The translations under genes were made by a program, and so were the position numbers. The notes under the pieces are model-generated. The model had not been told where the DNA came from. It saw nothing but the letters and a program-made list of their open reading frames with translations, and made no database searches. A DNA stretch of 64,000 nt. It comes from Curtobacterium herbarum (GTDB lineage: Bacteria; Actinomycetota; Actinomycetes; Actinomycetales; Microbacteriaceae). Location of the stretch: assembly GCF_016907335.1 (NCBI RefSeq), contig NZ_JAFBBT010000001.1, forward strand, positions 682,001 through 746,000, in the 5' to 3' direction. Shown here piece by piece: positions 1 to 7,476 of this stretch; position 1 is the stretch's first letter; every line of letters begins with the position of its first letter.

Positions 1-1388
1 CGGGACTCGGGCTCGGTGGCCTGACGCGAGCCGTCCGTGGCGCCCGCCCGGACTGGATCATCGGCGCGCTGCCGGGCCTCGCCGCCGCACGCGCGCTCGG
101 CTGGCCCGGACGCCGGATCGCGACCGTGGCGCTGCCCGCCCCCGCTCGTCGGGCACTGCGCGTCGAGCACACCCTGGCCGCCGTCGCCCGTCGCGGTGCC
201 GTACGTCTGGCCGCCGGTTCCGCGCTGCCGGACGCTCCCGCCGCCGACGCCCCGGCCGCGGTGCTGTTCACCTCCGGGTCGACCGGCCCGGCGAAGGGCG
301 TCGTCTACACGCACGGGCAGCTCGGCGCGGTGCGGGACGCCCTCGCCGGCCAGTACGACGTCGGTGTCGGCACCGGACTGGTGGCGGGCTTCGCCCCGTT
401 CGCGCTCCTCGGACCTGCCCTCGGAGCACGCTCGGTCGCCCCCGACATGGACGTCACCGCGCCCCGGACACTGACCGCCCGTGCGGTCGCGGACGCCGTC
501 GTCGCGGCCGACGCCACCGTGGTGTTCCTCTCGCCGGCGGCGCTGGCGAACGTCGTCGCGACCGCCGCCGCGCTCACCGACGACGACCGGCGGGCCCTCG
601 GCCGCGTGCGGCTGTTCCTGTCCGCCGGCGCCCCGGTGTCGGCGGCGTTGCTCACTGCGGCGACCGAGCTGATGCCGAACGCCAGTGCGCACACCCCGTA
701 CGGCATGACCGAGGGACTGCTCATGACGGACGTCGACCTGGACGGCGTCCGCGCTGCCGGGACGTCCGGGTCCGAGGGCATCTGCGTCGGCCGACCGGCT
801 GCGTCGGTGCAGGTGCGGATCGCCCCGCTCGACGATGACGGCCGCGCGACCGGAGCGCTCACCGAGACGCCGGACGTCACCGGCGAGATCGTCGTCGTCG
901 CCCCGCACGTGCGCGACCACTACGACCGGCTCTGGCGGACCGACCGTGCCTCGCGCCTCGGCGTCAGCGACCCGCGCGGCCACCGCACCGGCGACGTCGG
1001 GCACCTCGACGCCTCCGGCCAGCTCTGGGTCGAGGGTCGCATGCAGCACGTCGTCACGACCCCGGGCAGCGTGGTCACACCGGTCGGTCCCGAACAGCGC
1101 ATCGAACGGGTGGACGGCATCGGCCGTGTCGGCATCGCGGGTATCGGCCCCGCCGGCACGCAGCAGGTCGTCGTCGTCGTCGAGACCGTCCCGGCCGTCC
1201 GTCGCCCCGGCCTGGCGGACCCCGACCTGGCCGCCGCGGTGCGCGTCGCCGCCGGGGTCCCGGTCGCGGCGGTCCTCGTGGTGCCGGTGCTGCCGACGGA
1301 CATCCGGCACAACTCCAAGGTCGACCGGGCACGGCTCTCCCGCTGGGCGTCGTCGGTGCTCGCCGGGGGACGGATGACCCGCCCGTGA
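1..1388 (+). CDS. oleC: OleC-like beta-lactone synthetase, C-terminal part (5' end outside window)
   Basis: The frame is open from base 3, so the gene starts upstream of the window. It is an AMP-forming acyl-CoA-synthetase-family protein: the phosphate loop FTSGSTGPAKG lies near nt 267-299, followed by TPYGMTEG, HRTGDVGHLD and a C-terminal DIRHNSKVDR. The DIRHN ending is typical of OleC, which converts a beta-hydroxy acid to a beta-lactone in head-to-head olefin synthesis. It overlaps the OleD-like gene by 4 nt (ATG within GTGA). In actinobacteria OleB and OleC are often fused, so an OleB hydrolase domain may precede it. Seen: motifs and neighbour. Inferred: substrate and pathway. Confidence 0.78.
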   Translation, partial: GLGLGGLTRAVRGARPDWIIGALPGLAAARALGWPGRRIATVALPAPARRALRVEHTLAAVARRGAVRLAAGSALPDAPAADAPAAVLFTSGSTGPAKGVVYTHGQLGAVRDALAGQYDVGVGTGLVAGFAPFALLGPALGARSVAPDMDVTAPRTLTARAVADAVVAADATVVFLSPAALANVVATAAALTDDDRRALGRVRLFLSAGAPVSAALLTAATELMPNASAHTPYGMTEGLLMTDVDLDGVRAAGTSGSEGICVGRPAASVQVRIAPLDDDGRATGALTETPDVTGEIVVVAPHVRDHYDRLWRTDRASRLGVSDPRGHRTGDVGHLDASGQLWVEGRMQHVVTTPGSVVTPVGPEQRIERVDGIGRVGIAGIGPAGTQQVVVVVETVPAVRRPGLADPDLAAAVRVAAGVPVAAVLVVPVLPTDIRHNSKVDRARLSRWASSVLAGGRMTRP

Positions 1389-2374
1389 GGGTCCTGGTCA
1401 CCGGTGCGAGCGGCTTCCTCGGCCGCGCGGTCGCCGCTGCCGTCCGGGACGCCGGGCACGAGGTCCGGACGTTCCAGCGGCGCCCCTCCCGGGTCGACGG
1501 CGTCACGGACCTGCTCGGCACGATGACCGACCCGGCAGCGGTCCGTTCGGCGGTCGACGGTGTCCAGGCGGTCGTGCACCTGGCCGCCAAGGTGTCGCTG
1601 GCGGGTGACCCCGCCGAGTTCGAGCGCGTCAACGTCGACGGGACGCGCGACCTGCTCGCTGCCGCCCGCGCCGCCGGAGCCACGCGCTTCGTGTTCGTCT
1701 CGTCGCCCTCCGTCGCCCACACCGGGGCGTCGATCGCCGGCGACGACGCCACCCCGGCATCCCCGGAGACCGCCCGCGGCGACTACGCCCGGACGAAGGC
1801 CGCCGCCGAACGCCTGGCCCTGGCCGCCGACGCCCCCGGCTTCGCGGTCGTCGCCGTCCGCCCGCACCTGGTGTGGGGTCCGGGTGACGAGCAGCTCGTC
1901 GGGCGCATCGTCGACCGTGCCCGGAGCGGACGCCTGCCGGTCCTGGACTCCGGCGCCGCCCTGATCGACACCTGCTACGTCGACAACGCCGCCACCGCGA
2001 TGGTCGCCGCGCTGCACCGCGCCGAGGACGTCCACGGCCGGGCCTACGTCGTCACGAACGGGGAGCCCCGTCCGGTCGCCGAGCTCCTCGCCGGGATCTG
2101 CACGGCCTCCGGCGTCCCCGCACCTCGTCGGCACGTGCCCGCCGCGCTCGCCCGGGTCGCCGGGTCCGCGATCGAGGCCCTCTGGCGCGTCCGTCCGGGC
2201 ACCGACGAGCCGCCGATGACCCGGTTCCTCGCCGAACAGCTCTCGACGGCGCACTGGTTCGACCAGCGTCGGACCCGTGCGGACCTGGAGTGGGCGCCGT
2301 CGGTGTCGATCGACGAGGGGCTGCGCGCGCTCGCCGCCGCGGCCGATGCGGACGGGCACATCCGCCGTCCGTAG
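1385..2374 (+). CDS. oleD: OleD-like NAD(P)-dependent 3-oxoacid reductase (extended SDR)
   Basis: This 329-residue extended short-chain dehydrogenase/epimerase has the Rossmann motif GASGFLG at residues 7-13 and the catalytic pair Y134/K138 (YARTK). OleD reduces the 2-alkyl-3-oxoalkanoate made by OleA to the beta-hydroxy acid used by OleC, whose gene overlaps this one by 4 nt. Length and N-terminus fit the family, so the ATG at 1385 is chosen. Membership of the epimerase/3-beta-HSD family is certain. The OleD assignment rests on adjacency to the OleC-like gene, and another 3-beta-HSD-like reductase is possible. Confidence 0.75.
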   Translation: MRVLVTGASGFLGRAVAAAVRDAGHEVRTFQRRPSRVDGVTDLLGTMTDPAAVRSAVDGVQAVVHLAAKVSLAGDPAEFERVNVDGTRDLLAAARAAGATRFVFVSSPSVAHTGASIAGDDATPASPETARGDYARTKAAAERLALAADAPGFAVVAVRPHLVWGPGDEQLVGRIVDRARSGRLPVLDSGAALIDTCYVDNAATAMVAALHRAEDVHGRAYVVTNGEPRPVAELLAGICTASGVPAPRRHVPAALARVAGSAIEALWRVRPGTDEPPMTRFLAEQLSTAHWFDQRRTRADLEWAPSVSIDEGLRALAAAADADGHIRRP

Positions 2375-2384
2375 CGTGGTGGAC

Positions 2385-3287
2385 ATGACCACCTCTGTGC
2401 TCGTCGCCGGTGCGACCGGTGACCTCGGTTCGCGCATCGTCCGTGAACTCCTGCTCCACGACACGCACGTGCGCGTCCTCACCCGCGGGGGATCGAGCCG
2501 GGCGTCCGAGCAGTTCGCCGACCAGGACCGGGTCGAGGTCGTCGTCGCCGACTACACCGACCGGGCTGCGCTGCTCCGGGCACTCGAGGGTGTCGAGGTC
2601 GTCGTCTCGGCCGTCAGCGGCACCCGCTCGGTCATCGTCGACGCGCAGCGGGCCCTGCTCGCGGCCGCAGTCGACGCCGGTGTGCCGCGGTTCGTGCCGT
2701 CCGACTACGCCGCCGACTACCGTTCGGTCACGCCGGGCACGAACCGGAACTTCGAGCTCCGCCGCGAGTTCGCCGCCGACGTCGACGCCGCGTCGATCCG
2801 GGCGACCTCGGTGCTGAACGGTGCCTTCGCCGACATGCTCACCGGGCAGGCGCCGCTGGTGCTGTTCGACCGGCAGCGCGTGCTGTTCTGGTCCTCGCCC
2901 GACCAGGTGCTCGACTTCACCACGAAGGACGACGTCGCCTGGGTCACAGCGCACGTGGCGCTCGACACCGACGCCCCGCGGGTCGTCGAGGTGGCGGGGG
3001 ACCGGGTGACCTCGCGGGAACTGGCGGCCACGATGTCACGGCTGACGGGGCGGACGTTCCGGTTGCAGTGGGCCGGTACCACGGGCCTCCTGTCCGCGAT
3101 GGCGCGCACAGGGCGGCGGCTGTCGTCGACCGAGGACGAGACCTTCCCGGCCTGGCAGGGGATGCAGTACTTCGTCAGCATGTTCAGCGGCGAGGCCGAG
3201 CTGCGCCACGTCCGCAACGACCGCTACGGCCCGCACGAGTGGACGTCGGTGCGGGACGTGGTGGCGGCGCACCTCGGTACCGACTGA
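2385..3287 (+). CDS. NmrA-like NAD(P)-binding protein
   Basis: This 300-residue protein has an N-terminal dinucleotide motif GATGDLG and the layout of the NmrA/isoflavone-reductase-like atypical SDR group, whose members act as redox enzymes or NADP sensors. The upstream open frame is longer, but the ATG at 2385 starts directly with the Rossmann strand (TTSVLVAGATGD). A TAGCGT hexamer at 2372-2377 lies 7 nt before it, suggesting a leaderless transcript. It begins 10 bp after oleD and may be co-regulated with it, but it is not a known ole pathway enzyme. The substrate is unknown. Confidence 0.72.
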   Translation: MTTSVLVAGATGDLGSRIVRELLLHDTHVRVLTRGGSSRASEQFADQDRVEVVVADYTDRAALLRALEGVEVVVSAVSGTRSVIVDAQRALLAAAVDAGVPRFVPSDYAADYRSVTPGTNRNFELRREFAADVDAASIRATSVLNGAFADMLTGQAPLVLFDRQRVLFWSSPDQVLDFTTKDDVAWVTAHVALDTDAPRVVEVAGDRVTSRELAATMSRLTGRTFRLQWAGTTGLLSAMARTGRRLSSTEDETFPAWQGMQYFVSMFSGEAELRHVRNDRYGPHEWTSVRDVVAAHLGTD

Positions 3288-3500
3288 CGAGACGGCGTCG
3301 CGCCGCCGCGGCGGGGTCGAGTGGGCCAGACACCGCCGAGTGGCCGAGACGCCGCCGAGCGGCCGAGACACCGCCGCGTGGCCGAGACACCGCCGGATGT
3401 GGCGGCGTCTCGACGACGGAGCGGCGTCTCGACGATGTGGCGGCGTCTCGCGTCCGGCGGGGGGTCCCACCGCCCGGGAGGCCCGCACCACGTCGGTCGT
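3288..3500. repeat. GAGACGCCGCC-type intergenic repeat cluster
   Basis: About 150 bp holds four tandem copies of a unit near GGCCGAGACACCGCCG (period about 20 bp), followed by three inverted copies of CGGCGTCTCGAC. The whole can fold into a long hairpin. The same core recurs at 28690-28800, 33837-33915 and 61560-61800, always between genes. Open frames crossing it are low-complexity and not credible. Confidence 0.7.
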
Positions 3501-3518
3501 CCGGGGTACCGTCGTCGC

Positions 3519-4070
3519 ATGGACCGTTCCGAGATCCTCGCGGCCGCAGCAGCGGCCCACGCCGCACGCATCGCCGCCGCGGGCGGTGACGACACCGCCG
3601 CACGCGACCGTGCCGAGGCCGCCTCGGCCGCGCCCGCACCCGAGCGCCGCCGGTCCGCGGACGCTGAGCGTGCCGCCGAGTCGGACCGTGCCGCCGACCG
3701 CACCGAGGGTGCGCTGTCGGACTGGCGCCGGATGGGCACCCGCCGCGGGGTGACGCCGGACGCACAGGTGCGGAGCGCGTGGACGGTCACGGGCATCCCG
3801 GAGCAGGGCGACGCCCGTGCCTTCGCGAACGTGCTGCTCTCCACCGCCGGGCACGCGGGCCGGGTCGCCGACGCCGCCCGCCGCAACGAGCGGTTGACCG
3901 GAGCGGCTCGGGCTGCCGCACGACGGACGGTCCGCCGCTACACCGACCACGGTGCCGGTATGTCGGCGATCGGCGACGTCCTGGACGCCGGACCGGTCGA
4001 GCGCGCCGAGTCGGTCGAACTGGACCTGCCGGACGACGTCACCGAGACCTCCGACACCACCGATCGCTGA
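3519..4070 (+). CDS. Hypothetical protein, Ala/Arg-rich
   Basis: This 183-residue protein is unrecognised. The first half is alanine-rich and charged and probably helical; the middle (DWRRMGTRRGV to NVLLSTAGHAGRVADAARR) looks folded; the tail is acidic (ELDLPDDVTETSD). No signal peptide or membrane segment is seen. The ATG at 3519 is chosen because a TACCGT hexamer (3507-3512) sits 6 nt upstream and the frame before it is repeat DNA. It converges on the LysM lipoprotein gene 36 bp downstream. Confidence 0.6.
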   Translation: MDRSEILAAAAAAHAARIAAAGGDDTAARDRAEAASAAPAPERRRSADAERAAESDRAADRTEGALSDWRRMGTRRGVTPDAQVRSAWTVTGIPEQGDARAFANVLLSTAGHAGRVADAARRNERLTGAARAAARRTVRRYTDHGAGMSAIGDVLDAGPVERAESVELDLPDDVTETSDTTDR

Positions 4071-4106
4071 GACCGGCAGGCATCCCGCTGCCGGGACGGG
4101 GCTGCA

Positions 4107-5042
4107 CTACCGCCGGTAGGGGTCCAGGTTGAGGACCGTGTCCTCGTACAGGTACTGCTGGTCGCCGTAGACGGTGACGTCCGGGTTGAGCCAGACCAGG
4201 TCCTTCACCGACAGCCCGAAGCGAGCGGCGACCGAGCCGATGAGGTCCTCCGACGCGATCCGGTAGGCGGTCGGGGCGCCGTCGGTCGAGCCGTCGCTGC
4301 TGGACCGGCCAGTGGCGTTCGGCTGGGCACCGCCGTCGACCGGGTGCACGTTGGTCGTTCGGGCCGGCACCGACCACCGGACGGGCTGCACGGCGAGCAC
4401 CTTGCCGGGGCCGATCTCGACGGGCAGGTCCGGGCTGGCCGAGGTCGCCGCCGAGTAGATGACGATCGCGCCGAGCCAGGACGGGTCCGCGCGGCCGGGG
4501 TCGAGCGCCGTCGCCGCGGGCGCTGCCGCGGCTCCCGGGCCGCCGAGCGTCGTGTCTCCCACCCCGTGCCAGGTGATGCCGTCGCCGACCGCGGGCGGCG
4601 TCTCGAGGAACGTGGTCGCGACCGGCACCGGCAGGGTCGAGGTGAAGCTCGTCCACTGCGCGGTCGGGGTGCCGTCGGTGCCGACGACGACCCGGTAGTG
4701 GAACCGCACGCTGCCCTTCGGCGTGACGACGTCCGCTTCGCTGAGGACACTGCCGACGGGGATCGGCGAGACCGTGGGGTCGGGGGCGGCGGCCTCGGTC
4801 GGGACGGCGGTCGGGGTGCGGGGCGAGGCGGACTCCGCGACGCGGCGGGCCTCGGCGCTGGCGCTCGGGTCGGCCTCGGGGGTGGCGGGGGCGGTGCTGG
4901 CGGTGCTCCGGACCGGCGCGGGGAACTCGTCCGGGCCGCGGAGCAGCGAGCACCCGGCCGTGGCGGTCGTGACGACGACGGCGAGCGCGAGCGCTGTCGT
5001 CAGTCGTCGTCGTTTCCCCTGGAATCCGTCCCCGTGGTGCAT
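4107..5042 (-). CDS. LysM-like domain lipoprotein
   Basis: This 311-residue exported lipoprotein has basic residues 10-13, a hydrophobic stretch and a lipobox TAGC with lipidated Cys31. A Pro/Thr/Ala-rich linker follows to about residue 90. The C-terminal 50 residues (YRIASEDLIGSVAARFG, then LVWLNPD and LYEDTVLNLDP) have the sequence pattern of a LysM peptidoglycan-binding module. An AGGGGGAC ribosome-binding site precedes the ATG at 5042. It faces away from the sugar transporter, and the spacer between them holds the transporter promoter. The function of the middle region is unknown. Confidence 0.7.
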   Translation of the reverse strand: MHHGDGFQGKRRRLTTALALAVVVTTATAGCSLLRGPDEFPAPVRSTASTAPATPEADPSASAEARRVAESASPRTPTAVPTEAAAPDPTVSPIPVGSVLSEADVVTPKGSVRFHYRVVVGTDGTPTAQWTSFTSTLPVPVATTFLETPPAVGDGITWHGVGDTTLGGPGAAAAPAATALDPGRADPSWLGAIVIYSAATSASPDLPVEIGPGKVLAVQPVRWSVPARTTNVHPVDGGAQPNATGRSSSDGSTDGAPTAYRIASEDLIGSVAARFGLSVKDLVWLNPDVTVYGDQQYLYEDTVLNLDPYRR

Positions 5043-5249
5043 GGTCCCCCTGCGCTCGTCCGCTGCGATCCGCCTCGTGCGTGATGGATCGTCGTCTTCT
5101 GACCCGGAGAGCCTACGGCGTCGGCCGTGTCGGCGGAGTGGGAAGATCAGAGACGGTCCACTCCGCGAGTGCACGCCCGCGATGGACAGTGGACCGCTCC
5201 GATGCTGACCAGGGCTTTCATGGACCGGTCCAAGTCGCAATACGACATG

Positions 5250-5286
5250 TTGTCCGGTTGACAGGACAAAGTTTCTGGGTCACGAT
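5250..5286 (+). promoter_or_regulatory. Promoter with overlapping 6-bp inverted repeat before sugar transporter
   Basis: TTGTCC (5250-5255) and GGACAA (5264-5269) form an inverted repeat whose spacer contains a perfect -35 TTGACA (5258-5263). A weak -10 CACGAT (5281-5286) follows at 17 bp. A protein bound to the dyad would block the -35, which suggests repression. The regulator is unknown. Confidence 0.45.
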
Positions 5287-5332
5287 CACTCCCACGCGAT
5301 GACGCGCGATCACGGACGAAGGAGTCACCGAC

Positions 5333-6790
5333 ATGGTCGACATCAAACCGGCAGCACCGACCGTCGCCCTGCCCCCGAACGGCGCCGGTCCCCACCAGCG
5401 ACGCCTCGGGATGCTGGCGCTGGTCGCCACCTTCGGCGGGCTGCTCTTCGGCTACGACACCGGGGTGATCAACGGCGCCCTGCGGCCGATGACCATCGAG
5501 CTCGGCCTGACGAACTTCACCGAGGGGGTCGTCACCAGCTCCCTGCTCTTCGGTGCCGCGATCGGTGCCATGCTCGGCGGCCGCATCGCCGACGGCTGGG
5601 GCCGACGCAAGACGATCCTGGTGCTGGCGGTGACGTTCTTCGTCGGCACCCTGGCGTGCGTGTTCGCCCCGACCTTCGGCGTGATCGTCGTCGGTCGTGT
5701 GCTCCTCGGCCTGGCGGTCGGCGGCGCGTCGACGGTCGTCCCGGTGTTCCTGGCCGAACTGGCCCCGTACGAGATCCGCGGGTCCCTGTCCGGCCGCAAC
5801 GAGCTGATGATCGTCATCGGCCAGCTTGCCGCCTTCCTGGTGAACGCGGTCATCGGCAGCCTGTGGGGTGAGGGCCACGGCGTCTGGCGCGTCATGCTCG
5901 CCGTCTGCGCCCTGCCCGCGATCGCGCTCTTCGTCGGCATGCTCCGGGTGCCGGAGTCGCCCCGGTGGCTCGCGTCGAAGGGGCGCAACGCCGAGGCGCT
6001 CGACGTCCTGCGCCAGATCCGCTCCGACGACCGTGCCGAGGCCGAGATCGAGGACATCAAGCGCAGCAACGAGCTCGAGGCGCAGATCCAGCACGAGAGC
6101 GGCTGGCGCACCCTGCTCGGCAACAAGTGGCTGATCCGGATCGTGCTCATCGGTGCCGGCCTCGGTGTGGCGCAGCAGCTCACCGGCATCAACTCGATCA
6201 TGTACTACGGCCAGACGGTCCTGATCGAGTCCGGGTTCAAGGCGTCCGCCGCCCTGATCGCCAACATCGCCCCCGGGGTCATCGCCGTCATCGGTGGCGT
6301 CATCGCGATCGCGAACATGGAGCGCATCAACCGCCGGACCACGCTGATCATCGGGTTCTCGCTGACCACGGTCTGCCACTTCCTCATCGGCATCGCCTCG
6401 GTCGCCCTGCCCGACGGCAACCCGGCCCGCCCCTGGGTGATCCTGTTCCTCGTCGTCGCGTTCGTCGGGTCGATGCAGACCTTCCTCAACATCGCCGTCT
6501 GGGTCGTCCTGTCCGAGATCTTCCCGACGCAGATCCGGGCACTCGGCATGGGCATCTCGGTGTTCTGCCTGTGGATCGCGAACGCCTTCCTGGGGCTGTA
6601 CTTCCCGACGATCGTCGCCGCGACCGGCATCACCGGCACGTTCTTCGGCTTCGGTATCGTCGGCCTGCTGGCCCTGCTCTTCATCTGGAAGTTCGTGCCG
6701 GAGAGCCGCGGCCGCACCCTCGAAGAGGTCGAAGAGGGCGTCACCACCGGCAACATCTTCACGGTCGACAAGCACGGTCGTCGCGCCTGA
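5333..6790 (+). CDS. Sugar porter family MFS transporter
   Basis: This 485-residue, 12-TM major facilitator of the sugar porter family shows GGLLFGYDTGVINGAL in TM1, GRIADGWGRRK after TM2, PESPRWLASKGR before the central loop, QQLTGINSIMYY in TM7 and C-terminal PESRGRTLEEVE. Relatives move glucose, xylose or myo-inositol by proton symport, and the sequence does not fix the substrate. AAGGAG (5319-5324) lies 8 nt before the ATG. The gene stands alone, with an operator-like promoter upstream and a strong hairpin downstream. Confidence 0.9.
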   Translation: MVDIKPAAPTVALPPNGAGPHQRRLGMLALVATFGGLLFGYDTGVINGALRPMTIELGLTNFTEGVVTSSLLFGAAIGAMLGGRIADGWGRRKTILVLAVTFFVGTLACVFAPTFGVIVVGRVLLGLAVGGASTVVPVFLAELAPYEIRGSLSGRNELMIVIGQLAAFLVNAVIGSLWGEGHGVWRVMLAVCALPAIALFVGMLRVPESPRWLASKGRNAEALDVLRQIRSDDRAEAEIEDIKRSNELEAQIQHESGWRTLLGNKWLIRIVLIGAGLGVAQQLTGINSIMYYGQTVLIESGFKASAALIANIAPGVIAVIGGVIAIANMERINRRTTLIIGFSLTTVCHFLIGIASVALPDGNPARPWVILFLVVAFVGSMQTFLNIAVWVVLSEIFPTQIRALGMGISVFCLWIANAFLGLYFPTIVAATGITGTFFGFGIVGLLALLFIWKFVPESRGRTLEEVEEGVTTGNIFTVDKHGRRA

Positions 6791-6830
6791 CGCAGGCGAC
6801 CGCCGGTCGCGTCGCGAGCGGGTGACTGAC

Positions 6831-6864
6831 GGGAGGCCCGGTGCCAGCTGGCACCGGGCCTCCC
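6831..6864. terminator. Perfect hairpin, U-less terminator candidate
   Basis: GGGAGGCCCGGTGCC pairs perfectly with GGCACCGGGCCTCCC around an AGCT loop, 40 bp after the transporter stop. There is no T-tract. The GGGAGGCCCG arm recurs in hairpins at 9248, 39018 and 61659. Confidence 0.7.
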
Positions 6865-6946
6865 TCGCAGGCTCGGTCGGCGCGCCCGCGCGACGCTCCG
6901 CGTCGCCGCTGAGCGGGCGCGCCCGTCCGTCGGACAGGATGGACGC

Positions 6947-7411
6947 ATGAGTGACGCCGCACCCGAGGGGACCGACGAGCTGCTCGCCGCATCGCGGGGC
7001 CTGCTCGGGGTGGTCGCCCGGTCCCTCGGCCCCGCGCTCGAGGACGTCACGGTCGCGCAGTTCCGGCTCATCGTCCTGGTCGTGACGCTGGGCCCCACCC
7101 GGTCGGGCGACCTGGCGGAGCGACTGGCTGTCGGCCCCTCGACGCTCACCCGCAACGTCGACCGACTGGTGTCGGGCGGTTGGGTGGAGCGTCGGCCGGG
7201 CGAGGGGAGCCGGCGCGAGGTCCGCATCGCGGCGACCGAACGCGGTCACGTCCTGGTCGACGAGGTGACTGCCCGGCGACGGCAGGAGCTCGCGGAGGCG
7301 CTCGCGCGTGTACCCGCCGACCAGCGCGCCGCGGTGGTCGCGGGGATGGCGGCGCTGCGGCGGGCGATGAACGAACCGCTGCCCGAAGAGATCTCGGTGT
7401 TCGGCGGCTGA
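6947..7411 (+). CDS. MarR family transcriptional regulator
   Basis: This 154-residue protein has the MarR winged helix in its middle: SGDLAERLAVGPSTLTRNVDRLVSGGWVER is the helix-turn-helix and RREVRIAATERG the wing. Dimer helices lie at both ends. It sits 65 bp before the CLC transporter gene, and the spacer contains a symmetric nested dyad, so it may regulate that transporter. The ligand is unknown. Confidence 0.85.
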   Translation: MSDAAPEGTDELLAASRGLLGVVARSLGPALEDVTVAQFRLIVLVVTLGPTRSGDLAERLAVGPSTLTRNVDRLVSGGWVERRPGEGSRREVRIAATERGHVLVDEVTARRRQELAEALARVPADQRAAVVAGMAALRRAMNEPLPEEISVFGG

Positions 7412-7428
7412 GTCCACTCCTCCATGTT

Positions 7429-7461
7429 GTTGCATGCCTACAATCGTTGTGTTCATGCAAC
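7429..7461. promoter_or_regulatory. Nested 33-bp dyad with -10 box, likely MarR operator
   Basis: GTTGCATG (7429-7436) pairs with CATGCAAC (7454-7461), and inner ACAA (7440-7443) pairs with TTGT (7447-7450). Both pairs are centred on 7445. A TACAAT -10 (7439-7444) lies inside, so binding should compete with RNA polymerase. It is 15 bp before the clc start. Confidence 0.55.
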
Positions 7462-7476
7462 CAACTCTGGAGGACC

